Shown here: positions 7,263-16,312 of the stretch, in pieces
Position numbering within the stretch: position 1 is the first letter of the stretch
How the letters are laid out: every line of letters begins with the position of its first letter
Virus record (IMG/VR): IMGVR_UViG_3300005529_000001
Location: 336,882-369,475 of that record
Direction: 5' to 3' (one strand)
Length of the DNA: 32,594 bases
Source: a virus
Notes under the pieces: model-generated
Told to the model about the DNA's origin: nothing
The model's input: only the letters and a program-made list of their open reading frames with translations
Database searches by the model: none
Position numbers and translations under genes: made by a program

Positions 7263-8210
7263 ATGGGTGATCCGTACGGACCGATATTGACGGGCATCGG
7301 GATGCTCGACAGCGGAAAGCTGACAGACGCGGGCAAGAAAGCTTATGTCGGGGATGTCCTCGCCCTTTTGACCGGCGGCAACGACAAGGGAATGGGCAAC
7401 CCATTGTGTTCTCTAGGTTTCCAAGCCTTCACTAAGCTGGTTCCCTTGCCACCCATCCCCGGACCCAACATCATCAACGTGACAACGCTTCAGTCAGAAC
7501 CGCTGTTCTGGTTCAAACCCGATCCGGCTGCTGCGTTGATGGCGACGTTGTTAGCAGACAAAGAGAAGACACCCATCTGGAACACTCTGTTTCCCGATGG
7601 CATCCTAACGACGACAGCGCAAGCGCTCGATCTCACGGGCAACACGCCCCTGTTTCCGATCTTTGATTTCACTGTGGCATTTCCCAGCCTAAAGATCCCG
7701 CCGTTCCCGTTGGCGTTGCCAGACCTAGCCGTCAACGTCAACTTGCCACCACCCCAGCTGTTGCTCAAGCTCGCTGGGTTGGGCATCCAACTGAAACTGC
7801 CATCGTTGCCCTCAATCCCATCGTTGTCGCTACCAAACTTTGGGTTCCCGCCGGACCTCGCTTTGAAAGCTGCAGCAACCATCCCGCAGCTGATCCTTGG
7901 CCTGATCCAGTTGCCGTTCAAGCTAATCATCAAGCTCTTGCTACCGCCGGACATCGGACTGGTTTTGAAAATGATCTCGCTTGATATCAGCGCGGTTTTC
8001 AACATTGCGCTAGACCTTCTCATCCAGTTGTTGGTCGATCTGGGCTTGTTGCTGATCATACCCAAGTTGTTGGTTGCTTCGTTGTTGATCTACCTCAAAG
8101 ACATCGTAGCAATGGTCTGTGTGGATCTGGCTGGGCAACTCGTGGGTTCTGGTGGAGCTATCACCAAGCTTATTGGCGAAGTGACGGGGCTGATTCCGCT
8201 CACGTCGTAA
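7263..8210 (+). CDS. Hydrophobic Pro/Leu-rich baseplate-region protein
   Basis: A 315-residue protein of strongly biased composition. Residues 1-125 are fairly ordinary and Gly/Pro containing. Residues about 130-200 are proline-punctuated hydrophobic repeats (FPSLKIPPFPLALPDL, LKLPSLPSIPSLSLPNF). Residues about 205-290 are several long hydrophobic helices rich in Leu/Ile (IPQLILGLIQLPFKLIIKLL, LDLLIQLLVDLGLLLIIP). It sits between the spike and the gp25-like wedge, 6 bases after the spike gene, preceded by a GAGG site, so it is very likely a virion or assembly protein. I do not recognise the family. A membrane-inserting or pore-like role at tail penetration, or a hydrophobic core packed inside the hub, are inferences from composition only. 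Confidence 0.75.
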   Translation: MGDPYGPILTGIGMLDSGKLTDAGKKAYVGDVLALLTGGNDKGMGNPLCSLGFQAFTKLVPLPPIPGPNIINVTTLQSEPLFWFKPDPAAALMATLLADKEKTPIWNTLFPDGILTTTAQALDLTGNTPLFPIFDFTVAFPSLKIPPFPLALPDLAVNVNLPPPQLLLKLAGLGIQLKLPSLPSIPSLSLPNFGFPPDLALKAAATIPQLILGLIQLPFKLIIKLLLPPDIGLVLKMISLDISAVFNIALDLLIQLLVDLGLLLIIPKLLVASLLIYLKDIVAMVCVDLAGQLVGSGGAITKLIGEVTGLIPLTS

Positions 8211-8289
8211 GGGCCGGCATAGTTACCTGACATGAGCCGTAATCGGTCTCAAATCCCTTCTATGCGTTTCTGTGAACGGAGAACTCAAC
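8211..8289 (+). other. Short intergenic gap with a bulged hairpin
   Basis: The gap between the hydrophobic protein and the gp25-like gene holds one foldable element. TGAG-CCG (8233-8239) pairs with CGG-CTCA (8244-8251, with T8247 bulged) around TAAT. No U-run follows, so it is not a standard terminator. A 23-codon ORF (ATG 8232) also reads through it, but it has no ribosome-binding site and overlaps the next gene. Confidence 0.3.
8278..8283 (+). promoter_or_regulatory. Ribosome-binding site fixing the gp25-like start
   Basis: GGAGAA lies 6 bases before GTG 8290, which makes that codon the likely start in place of the in-frame GTG at 8272 that lies upstream of the site. Confidence 0.55.
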
Positions 8290-8760
8290 GTGGGACAGTT
8301 TAGCTTCAAGTCTTCCGGAGTTACCCCACAGACGAACCCGGCAACTAGCATCACGACGACTCCCCCAAACATAGGCATCTTGACGCCCTTGTCTTTGGGA
8401 ATGACCGACCTGCTTCGGACATCAACTGACGTAGCCACACAGATGGCAGACAACCTCCGAAACCTCATCCAGACGAACTGGGGTGAACGGTTGGGCAAGT
8501 ACAACTACGGTGCCAACCTAAAACCGTTGCTAGTCAATCTAGTATCTCTGGATGATTTTGACGCTTCAGCAATGACGGCGATCAAGACCGCGGTCGCTCT
8601 CTGGATGCCGTATGTTGAGCTAGTCGATTTCGCATCTGTCATCGACACAACGGGCAAGCTGGTCCAGGGTATCGCTCAGGTGTCCATCACCATGACGTAT
8701 AACATCCCAAGCCTCAAAGTCACTGGAAAAATGATCAAAGTCACGCTGTACGCGCTCTGA
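8290..8760 (+). CDS. Baseplate wedge protein, gp25/GPW-like
   Basis: A 156-residue protein from GTG 8290. The conserved core of the GPW/gp25 family is visible at about residues 50-85: DNLRNLIQTNWGERLGKYNY followed by GANLKPLL, with the family's x-GER-x-x-x-x-x-x-G spacing. The C-terminal part (VQGIAQVSITMTYNIPSL) is the usual beta-strand end. In T4, gp25 joins the wedge to the sheath and helps start sheath assembly. An N-terminal extension of about 35 residues rich in Thr, Pro and Asn precedes the core. Its neighbours match the standard order: gp25-like, then gp6-like. Confidence 0.85.
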   Translation: MGQFSFKSSGVTPQTNPATSITTTPPNIGILTPLSLGMTDLLRTSTDVATQMADNLRNLIQTNWGERLGKYNYGANLKPLLVNLVSLDDFDASAMTAIKTAVALWMPYVELVDFASVIDTTGKLVQGIAQVSITMTYNIPSLKVTGKMIKVTLYAL

Positions 8761-8785
8761 TGCAGGAAGGTACTTAACGGGTGCC

Positions 8786-10642
8786 ATGACACTCCAAAGA
8801 GATGATCTGAAAGCTGTACGTCAAAGAAAATTCCTCGCAAAGGACTTTGACGCGCTGCGGAACAATTTGTTGGAGTATGCGAAGCTGTACTACCCAGACA
8901 GGCTACGTGACTTTTCTGACAACAGCTTGGGAGGCCTGCTGCTCGACATGGCGGCATACGTGGGCGACAACATGTCGTTCTACCTCGATCACCAGTTTGG
9001 TGAGCTCGATCCAACGACGGCCGTCGAGAGCCTCAACATCCAGCGATTGCTGCAACAAGCCGGAGTCCCGATCGTTGGTGCTTCGCCTGCTTTGTGTCCT
9101 GTTACGTTTTATGTGGAAGTTCCAGCGACCGTCATCAACAACGTGATGGGACCAAATCCTGATTGTTTGCCAATCATCAAAGCAAACTCAACGTTTTCTG
9201 CAAACAACGGGACCATCTTTGCGTTGCTTGAAGACCTTGATTACACCGCAACTACGTCCAACGGACAACTCCAAGTGATCGCAAGCGGCATGGCGAAGAT
9301 CGGGCAAAAAGGTTCGAATGGTGTCCCGCAGACTTATATCCTAGCGATGACGGGCTTGTGCATCTCAGGCCAAGAAACGACAGAAAACATCGTTGTCGGA
9401 GCGACGTTCATCCCATTCAACAAGCTTCTGTTGGCTAACCCTGACGTATCACAGATAGTCAGCATCAACGACTTGCTCGGAAACATCTACTACCAGGTTG
9501 ACGCATTGTCAAACGACACTGTTTACCAAAATGTTCTTAACACTGCTTCCGATAACGATCTGGTTTCTCAGGTCATCAAGGTCATCCCAGCCCCGTATCG
9601 TTACACTGTTGACGTTGACCTGTTGAGTCGAAAATCCATGCTCACGTTTGGCGGTGGCAACGCCGACTCGCTTAATGATGACATCATTCCTGACCCATCA
9701 TCATTTGCAATCTCATTTCCTTATACCACGACTTTTTCTCGGATTTCTGTCAACCCGCAACAGCTGCTCCAAACAACAACAATGGGTGTCGCCGCTGCAA
9801 ACACCACGTACCAAATCACGTACCGCTATGGGGGCGGTCTTAGCCACAACGTGCCTGCAAACCAGATCCAAAGCGTCAGACAGCTGAACATGATCTTCCC
9901 GGGCAACCCAACACCAGCTCTGGCAGGTGCAGTAAGGAGCTCACTGACTCTGACAAACAAGGTCCAAGCGTCTGGTGGTGAGGATGCTCCGTCAGCTGAC
10001 GACCTCAAGTCTTTGATCCCATCAATCAGGAACAGCCAAGAAAGAATCGTCACACGTGAAGACTTGCTAGCACGTGTATACACGATTCCCGCTAACTTTG
10101 GCCGCGTCTTTAGGTGCGCTGCTCGTAGCAACCCAAATAACCCGCTGGCAACGTTGCTCTATATCGTCAGTCGCAACACCCAGGGACAGCTCATTACCTC
10201 GCCTGACACGTTGAAACAGAACCTGGTCAAGTATCTCAACCCATACCGGATGATCAGCGATGCGATTGATATCCTCGATGCTAGGATCGTAGACTTGCAA
10301 TTTACGTTCGATGTGTTGATCGATCCGAGCCTGAACCGTACTATCGTCATCCAAAACATCATCACTGCGTTGACGTCGTTCTTTGCGGTTCAAAACTTCC
10401 AGATTGACCAGCCCATTGTCATCGACAACGTCAGAAACACCATCTTCAGCATCCCAGGTGTGGTGTCGATAAACAGCATGAAGTTCACGAATGTCCAGGG
10501 GACGGTCAACAACATGCAATACAGCAGCGTCATCTTTGATGTGGACTCAAACACTCGAAAGAACATCCTGTTCCCTCCAGCGGGCGGGATCTTTGAAGTA
10601 CGGTATCCAACCGTTGACATCGTTGGGAGGGCGTCAGTCTGA
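8786..10642 (+). CDS. Baseplate wedge protein, gp6/baseplate-J-like
   Basis: A 618-residue protein. The N-terminus (KDFDALRNNLLEYAKLYYPD, then GGLLLDMAAYVGDNMSFYLD) is the very characteristic start of T4 gp6-type and baseplate-J wedge proteins, and residues about 390-600 carry the J-like core (RNSQERIVTREDLLARVY, later IVIDNVRNTIFSIPGVVSIN). In T4, gp6 dimers form the ring that connects the wedges around the hub. The length is close to T4 gp6 (660). The ATG at 8786 follows a weak site. The stop overlaps the next start as TGATG, so translation of the next baseplate gene is probably coupled. Confidence 0.88.
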   Translation: MTLQRDDLKAVRQRKFLAKDFDALRNNLLEYAKLYYPDRLRDFSDNSLGGLLLDMAAYVGDNMSFYLDHQFGELDPTTAVESLNIQRLLQQAGVPIVGASPALCPVTFYVEVPATVINNVMGPNPDCLPIIKANSTFSANNGTIFALLEDLDYTATTSNGQLQVIASGMAKIGQKGSNGVPQTYILAMTGLCISGQETTENIVVGATFIPFNKLLLANPDVSQIVSINDLLGNIYYQVDALSNDTVYQNVLNTASDNDLVSQVIKVIPAPYRYTVDVDLLSRKSMLTFGGGNADSLNDDIIPDPSSFAISFPYTTTFSRISVNPQQLLQTTTMGVAAANTTYQITYRYGGGLSHNVPANQIQSVRQLNMIFPGNPTPALAGAVRSSLTLTNKVQASGGEDAPSADDLKSLIPSIRNSQERIVTREDLLARVYTIPANFGRVFRCAARSNPNNPLATLLYIVSRNTQGQLITSPDTLKQNLVKYLNPYRMISDAIDILDARIVDLQFTFDVLIDPSLNRTIVIQNIITALTSFFAVQNFQIDQPIVIDNVRNTIFSIPGVVSINSMKFTNVQGTVNNMQYSSVIFDVDSNTRKNILFPPAGGIFEVRYPTVDIVGRASV

Positions 10643-12528
10643 TGTTTAAGGTTCTTCCAGCTATCAAAGATGCGTACATCCAGAACCGGTTTGTTAACGG
10701 CGTGACACAGGTTTCAGGCAACGTAGGATTGGCGGGTTCGTTAGACCTGTTCAAGCTTTACGGGTACACTTCCACACAAACTGCATCAGGGACCATTCCC
10801 AATGTAGAGCTGTCACGTTTGTTGGTTCATTTCAATTTGCAACCGCTACGTGACATGGTCTCAGCGGGACAGGTTGACATCAACAATGCGAGTTTCAACG
10901 TTCGCTTGCACCTGTTTGATGTTTATGGCGGCCAACCCACGCCCGACAATTTTAGCGTCATCGTTTATCCTTTGTCAGCTTCGTTTGATGAAGGTCATGG
11001 ACGTGATGTTGTCTACTATTCTGACTATGATGCTTGCAATTGGCTCAACTCTTCGCTGGTTTCTGGATCATGGCAAGGACAAGGTTGCGTTAGCGGTGGT
11101 TTCTACCCACAAGCATGTGACTTCTTCACCGGATCAAACAACCTAAACCTGGGTGTCCAACAAACGTTTTTCAAGGGAACAGAGGACCTTGACGTTGACA
11201 TAACAACAATCGTTAGTGCAACGCTCGCTGGGTTGCTGCCAGACGCCGGGCTTCGCATCGCTTTTGCTCCAGCACTGGAAAACGACACACACTCATACTT
11301 TGTCAAACGCTTTGGTTCACGGCAAGCATTCAATCCCGAAAAACGTCCGTGCTTGTTTGTCAGGTTTGACGACTCCGTCCAAGATGACACTCAAAACTTT
11401 TATCTTGATTCACCTAGCTATCTGTTCCTTTATAACTACGTCAGGAACTCACGTCTAGGTAACCTGATCTCGGGTTCCACGTCGGTAACAGGAAGCAATA
11501 GTCTTGTTCTGAAACTGTACGGACAATTCCCGTCGGTGACTCCCGTTGTGGTCAGCAGCAGTCAAGCTCTGATACAATCGGGGAAGTTTACGTTTTCAAA
11601 CCCAAGCGATGTGCTTTTTGCGGGAACGTACAGTATACTCAATTCAACGTCGGGGACTATCACAACAGGTAGCCAGCTTTACGCGGGCGTGCTATCAGGT
11701 TCTTACACCACCCAACAGATCGTGGGAAGCGGCAGCTTTGTGTATGCTGACACCACGGGCATCCACGTCGCAATCTCAGGAACAGCAACCTTCAATGGGA
11801 CGCTTGATGGAACGGCCGGAGTCTATGCCCTGACGGGAACATACCTTCCCAACGGCGGTTTCCTGTTCAGCGCAAGCTACTTCCTCAGCCAGACAATGGG
11901 ACCGGGACCGTACGTGGCGGGACCGTTTGTGGGTAGCCAGCTGTCTTTGGGAAGCAACTTCCAAACGGGAATCTATTCCGCATCGGTTACGTTGTCATCA
12001 ACAGACCCAAGCTTGCAACCACAGTGGCAACACTCGGGCAGCGTCACCTTCATCCCAGTCTGGGGCAGCCTTGATGGCACCGTTGCCTTCCTGACCGGGA
12101 GCGAGATCAAGGCTTATCCCCCGGTCAGGGGCCCACAGTCACAGAACTGGAAACACCTGAACGTTCGCATCATCGGCTTGAATGATGAGTACGATAACCA
12201 GACGCAACAGGTGCTAAGAGTAAACCTTTGGGACTTCACGCAACCCGTCTTGCTCAGTGCGGTTCGCTTGCCCGTAGAGTTGCCCGGAATCATCATCCGA
12301 GATGTTCATTACCAGATCCGTGACAACAGTGATGGATACATCGCGGTTCCTTTCGATCTAGTCACAAATTCGACAAGGTTGTCTAACGATTCACAGAACA
12401 TGTTCTTCACCCTCGACACGTCAAACCTAATCTCAGGTCACTCTTATGTCATCGACATCATGGTGGTGACAGACAACGTCAAACAGCTTTACAAGGGCGC
12501 ATCATCGCCGTTCAGAGTGGCTGGATGA
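10642..12528 (+). CDS. Structural protein with an N-terminal DNRLRE-like beta domain
   Basis: A 628-residue protein. Residues 1 to about 265 resemble a DNRLRE/CBM96-like beta-sandwich: a start of DAYIQ form, a Gly-rich strand pair, SRLLVHFNL, then a later FKGTEDLDVDIT and LRIAFAP. These domains are common in extracellular and appendage proteins. Residues about 300-480 are low-complexity Gly/Ser/Thr repeats that probably form beta structure. Residues about 490-628 (WKHLNVRIIGLNDEYDNQ, later RDVHYQIRDNSDGYIAVPFD) look like an immunoglobulin-like or baseplate docking domain. Its place between the gp6-like and gp7-like genes suggests a baseplate-periphery protein. It is not a recognisable homologue of T4 gp8. 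Confidence 0.7.
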   Translation: MFKVLPAIKDAYIQNRFVNGVTQVSGNVGLAGSLDLFKLYGYTSTQTASGTIPNVELSRLLVHFNLQPLRDMVSAGQVDINNASFNVRLHLFDVYGGQPTPDNFSVIVYPLSASFDEGHGRDVVYYSDYDACNWLNSSLVSGSWQGQGCVSGGFYPQACDFFTGSNNLNLGVQQTFFKGTEDLDVDITTIVSATLAGLLPDAGLRIAFAPALENDTHSYFVKRFGSRQAFNPEKRPCLFVRFDDSVQDDTQNFYLDSPSYLFLYNYVRNSRLGNLISGSTSVTGSNSLVLKLYGQFPSVTPVVVSSSQALIQSGKFTFSNPSDVLFAGTYSILNSTSGTITTGSQLYAGVLSGSYTTQQIVGSGSFVYADTTGIHVAISGTATFNGTLDGTAGVYALTGTYLPNGGFLFSASYFLSQTMGPGPYVAGPFVGSQLSLGSNFQTGIYSASVTLSSTDPSLQPQWQHSGSVTFIPVWGSLDGTVAFLTGSEIKAYPPVRGPQSQNWKHLNVRIIGLNDEYDNQTQQVLRVNLWDFTQPVLLSAVRLPVELPGIIIRDVHYQIRDNSDGYIAVPFDLVTNSTRLSNDSQNMFFTLDTSNLISGHSYVIDIMVVTDNVKQLYKGASSPFRVAG

Positions 12529-12565
12529 GAGTAGATTTTGATAGGTAAGGCCAGGTCCTGCGCCG

Positions 12566-15500
12566 ATGCCCGTCACCGTTAACCCATACATCCCCTCGTT
12601 CTTGAGGGCGACCATGACCGGCAGCCGTCCCCTGGTGCTGACAGGGCAATCGTTGGCGGACACGAACGTGCTGTCTTCAGCTTCGTTCCAATACGATCCT
12701 GCATACAGTGCCCTCAAATCAACGCAACAGCTCAACGTTGACTGGTCACAGTTCCAGAACCACACGTTTTTCATGTCAGCCGAAGCCAAGGTTAACCTTG
12801 CTTTCGACCAGGTCATCAACGGGTTTCCGTTCGATGGGACACGTTTGGAGACCGAAGTCTTCTTTGACAACCTGACGGGTTTTGACAAGTGGGTCTTTGA
12901 TCAGTTTCCCACGTTTCATGGTGAGCTGTTCTTTTCGAGCTCCACGATAGGAACAGGTTCAGTACCCGCTACGGGCCCAACTGCGGTTTCAAACCAAGCG
13001 GGCGGCACGTGGATCGCGGTCCAGAACAAGGTGGGAGCTCTGTTCCCGGAGCTGGTGACAAACCAGAACACACAGACTGGGCAATCTGTGCTCAACCCAA
13101 CCGGGTCCACGTCATTGACGATCGAGATGCAGATCTACTTGCCTCCCGCTGCAAACGATGTGCAAGTCATCTGCCAGATGTTGGATCAGACCAACACGGG
13201 ATCATTGGGAGGTTCGCAACAGGGCTTCTCATTGTTCCTTACCCAATCGCTGTCAACGACCTCAGTCAACGCTATGTTTGTGGTCGTGTCTGGCTCGTCA
13301 TTCATGACGGTCCCTCTAACCCTCAACAAAGGCCAGTTTAACCACGTTGCGTTTGAGCTTAACCGCGACAACGGGTTGCCTTTCTTGGAGTCGTTTGCCC
13401 TATCGTCTCCAGTTGCCGAAAGCGTAACCCAAGTTGAGATCGGCGACCTAGCGATCGATAACACGAACTTCCTGATCGGCGTGGGAACCCCCGTCCAGTA
13501 TGGTAACCAGCTTGTGACTCCCATCCAGACCCTGGGAGCAACGATCGATGAGTTCCGAGTGTTTCACTCAGCTCGTACGCCGCAACAACAAGCGGCGTAT
13601 GCGTCCAAAGCTCTCTACGCAACATCAGACCTAGTCCTTTACTTCAAATTCAATGAACCAACGGGCTCGCTAAACAGCCAGAACCAGGTAGTGTTGTTAG
13701 ACAACACCAACAACTCTTCAAGCCCGATCAACAGCATTGTCCTTGACTCAAGCGGTAACTCGCTCCATTCGCTGGTCGCAAACTTCACGTCTAGCTGGCG
13801 TCGAAATTCTTTGCTAGACGCCTTGAATCCCGTTGTCAATGAGCGTGATGATCAATCACCAATCTTGTTCCCGGCATACCCACCGGTAGTTGCTTTTAAC
13901 GCGCAGCTGTTACAAAGCGCAAGCTTGTATGATCAAGAAAATCCTAACCTCATCACCAAACTGATCCCGCAACACTACCTCCTAGAAGGTGCCCAACAGG
14001 ATGGTTTTGTTGACCCGCCCGAGGGAAATGCTAACCAACCCTTTGCGGGGACGGGCATCCCAGGCCAGGGACAGATGGGCAACGTGCAGATCCTAGTGTC
14101 GTTGCTTTACATCTATGCTCGGTTTTTTGATGAGATCAAGCTGTTTATCGATTCGTTCAGCAACGTCAGGACCGTCGATTACGACACGAATGACACGGTT
14201 GCTGCAGACACGGTCCCCGACACGTTTCTCACCAAGTTGATCAGCAACTTTGGCTTCCACATGCCTCCCCTGTTTCAGGATGCTGACATCGACCAGTACG
14301 TCAGGGGAGAGAACGTTGATATCGACCAGTACGCAACAAACGTCAACACACTGCGTTACGTCCAACACACCCTGACACGCCGCATCCTGAAAAACTTGCC
14401 CAGTGTCCTCCGGTCAAAGGGCACCCAATACAGCATCCAAGCTTTCCTCCGCGCCGTTGGTATCGATCCCAACAACATCATGCGCATGCGTGAGATGGGA
14501 GGCCCAACAACCCAACAGCTGCAGTTTGTCCGTGACAACAAGGTAGAGCCAGGAACCATGACGCTGTTCAGCGGCAGCTCGTTGGTCAAGAGCTCGGTTT
14601 ATGTAGCATCTCCATACCTTTCAGCATCACGTGTCGAACCAGGATTTCCACTTCCACAAGGCCAATTTGTCATAGACCCTAACACGGGACGAAACATAAA
14701 AACGACAGTCCCCAGCGACAACGTGTTGACATCAGGATCTTGGACTTGGGAAGGGATTGTCAAGTTCACTCCTTCTGACATCAGGTCTATGACTGCCGCA
14801 ACTCAGTCGCTGATGCGTATGTGTGTGGCAAGCGAGCCAAACATTGGTGTCTTCGGAACTGATATCTTTGGCGTTGACTCTCCCTTTGGTTATTTGGCGG
14901 GAAACTCTCTAACAGTTGGCCTGGTTGCAAACTTGTTGGCGATATCATCATCGATGGACACTCCGGGTAACGGCCCTAAACTGGTCTTGTACCTACGGCC
15001 CAACGCGTTGCCCGCTGGCGCTGATAACCCTTCGATCTCACCCGTCCTACGTCTAGAGATTGACACAGCCCTACCAAATCTGTTCACCGGATCGCCAACA
15101 ATCGGCATCTTCAATGGCGACAGATGGAACGTTAGCTTTGGTTGTCAACGAGGTGATGATGGTCTCAACAGCAGCGTATCATCGTCGTACTTCTTGCGCC
15201 TAGCTTACCAGAACGGCGGCGAAATCCAACACTTCTTCGCAACAAGCTCATTCTTCCAGGAAGATCCCAAAGGTGGTGACAACATCTTCCGTGGCTTCAT
15301 GACGACGAGCAGCTTCCCAGGCCCGTTCTTCGCAGTGGGCCCAGGACAAGTCATCCTAACGGGAAATGGTACTGGCTCTTTGTTCCTCAACAATAATCTG
15401 GCAGTCCCCGCCGAGGCACGAGCCACCGATTTTACGGGCCGTCTCAGCAACACAAGGTTCTGGAGTAAGGCTCTGAGCCTTGACGAGTGGCGAGAACACG

Positions 15501-16312
15501 TCAGGAACTACAACTCTGTTGGTGTAGAAAACCCGCTCGCGAACTGGAACTACGTTCACAACGTAACGGGGTCATGGGGACGCCTCCGCATGAACACGAT
15601 GGTGAAGCAAGACACGCGCAACGCTGATTCCCTGGGAAACATCACGTTCCTTGACTTCAGTGAGAACAAGCTTCACATGACGGGCTCTGGTTTCCAACCC
15701 AACCAAGAAGCAATTGTCGGTGAGATCTTTGACCTCAGCTTCTTCAACCCGTACTTTGATGAAGCATCGACTAACAACAAGGTTCGTGTTCGGTCATTCC
15801 TCAATTTTGACCTGGTTGAACAGACGCCCTGGGCTCAGCTAGCGCCTGTCTATGAAGTGCCACCCAGCGAGACGCCAACTGATGACGTCAGGTTCATCAT
15901 GGAGTTCTCATTGATTGAGGCCCTGAACCGTGACATCATCAACATCTTCTCCACTCTTGACGCGCTAGACAACGCAATGGGCGATCCCGACCTGATGTTC
16001 AGCGTTGATTACCCAGTCATCGAGAATTTGCGTGACATCTACTTCAATCGCATCAAAGCAAAACTGAATTTCGATGCCTTCCTTGTTTTCTTCCGGTGGT
16101 TCGACACAACCATAGGCCAGTTCATCAGCCAGCTGATCCCCCGCAAGACGAATTTCAAAGGTGTCAACTTCACAGTTGAGTCTCACATGCTTGAGCGACA
16201 CAAGATGAACTATGAGTCACAGGCTCAAATCTATGTTGGTGATAACAACCGAACCAACCTAAACGCAGTGCTGTTGTTGCAACAGATCGCAGGCTCGGTG
16301 CGGAAGTTTTAG
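12566..16312 (+). CDS. Large baseplate wedge protein, gp7/GpI-like, with two LamG-like domains
   Basis: A 1248-residue protein. At about residues 560-640 it has the signature of P2 GpI and T4 gp7-type tail proteins: YVQHTLTRRILKNLPSVLRS followed by KGTQYSIQAFLRAVGID. Two concanavalin/LamG-like folds flank it. One at about residues 120-350 ends in the diagnostic IDEFRVFHSARTPQQQAAYA. A second at about 700-1000 ends in FTGRLSNTRFWSKALSLDEW. The last 200 residues (SLIEALNRDIINIFSTLDAL, then DYPVIENLRDIYFNRIKAKL) are helical and probably contact the wedge. The order after gp6 fits gp7. Two lectin-like folds in such a protein are unusual. Its TAG overlaps the stop of the convergent minus-strand gene. 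Confidence 0.78.
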   Translation: MPVTVNPYIPSFLRATMTGSRPLVLTGQSLADTNVLSSASFQYDPAYSALKSTQQLNVDWSQFQNHTFFMSAEAKVNLAFDQVINGFPFDGTRLETEVFFDNLTGFDKWVFDQFPTFHGELFFSSSTIGTGSVPATGPTAVSNQAGGTWIAVQNKVGALFPELVTNQNTQTGQSVLNPTGSTSLTIEMQIYLPPAANDVQVICQMLDQTNTGSLGGSQQGFSLFLTQSLSTTSVNAMFVVVSGSSFMTVPLTLNKGQFNHVAFELNRDNGLPFLESFALSSPVAESVTQVEIGDLAIDNTNFLIGVGTPVQYGNQLVTPIQTLGATIDEFRVFHSARTPQQQAAYASKALYATSDLVLYFKFNEPTGSLNSQNQVVLLDNTNNSSSPINSIVLDSSGNSLHSLVANFTSSWRRNSLLDALNPVVNERDDQSPILFPAYPPVVAFNAQLLQSASLYDQENPNLITKLIPQHYLLEGAQQDGFVDPPEGNANQPFAGTGIPGQGQMGNVQILVSLLYIYARFFDEIKLFIDSFSNVRTVDYDTNDTVAADTVPDTFLTKLISNFGFHMPPLFQDADIDQYVRGENVDIDQYATNVNTLRYVQHTLTRRILKNLPSVLRSKGTQYSIQAFLRAVGIDPNNIMRMREMGGPTTQQLQFVRDNKVEPGTMTLFSGSSLVKSSVYVASPYLSASRVEPGFPLPQGQFVIDPNTGRNIKTTVPSDNVLTSGSWTWEGIVKFTPSDIRSMTAATQSLMRMCVASEPNIGVFGTDIFGVDSPFGYLAGNSLTVGLVANLLAISSSMDTPGNGPKLVLYLRPNALPAGADNPSISPVLRLEIDTALPNLFTGSPTIGIFNGDRWNVSFGCQRGDDGLNSSVSSSYFLRLAYQNGGEIQHFFATSSFFQEDPKGGDNIFRGFMTTSSFPGPFFAVGPGQVILTGNGTGSLFLNNNLAVPAEARATDFTGRLSNTRFWSKALSLDEWREHVRNYNSVGVENPLANWNYVHNVTGSWGRLRMNTMVKQDTRNADSLGNITFLDFSENKLHMTGSGFQPNQEAIVGEIFDLSFFNPYFDEASTNNKVRVRSFLNFDLVEQTPWAQLAPVYEVPPSETPTDDVRFIMEFSLIEALNRDIINIFSTLDALDNAMGDPDLMFSVDYPVIENLRDIYFNRIKAKLNFDAFLVFFRWFDTTIGQFISQLIPRKTNFKGVNFTVESHMLERHKMNYESQAQIYVGDNNRTNLNAVLLLQQIAGSVRKF

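Noticed and set aside
6656-7336. Long minus-strand ORF of 226 codons inside the spike gene
   Set aside because: The protein is Ser/Pro/Arg-biased and mirrors codon bias of the plus-strand spike gene, which has clear family motifs and a ribosome-binding site.
10642-12528. Assignment of this protein as T4 gp8
   Set aside because: Only the map position suggests it. The visible domains (DNRLRE-like, Gly/Ser repeats, Ig-like end) do not match gp8.
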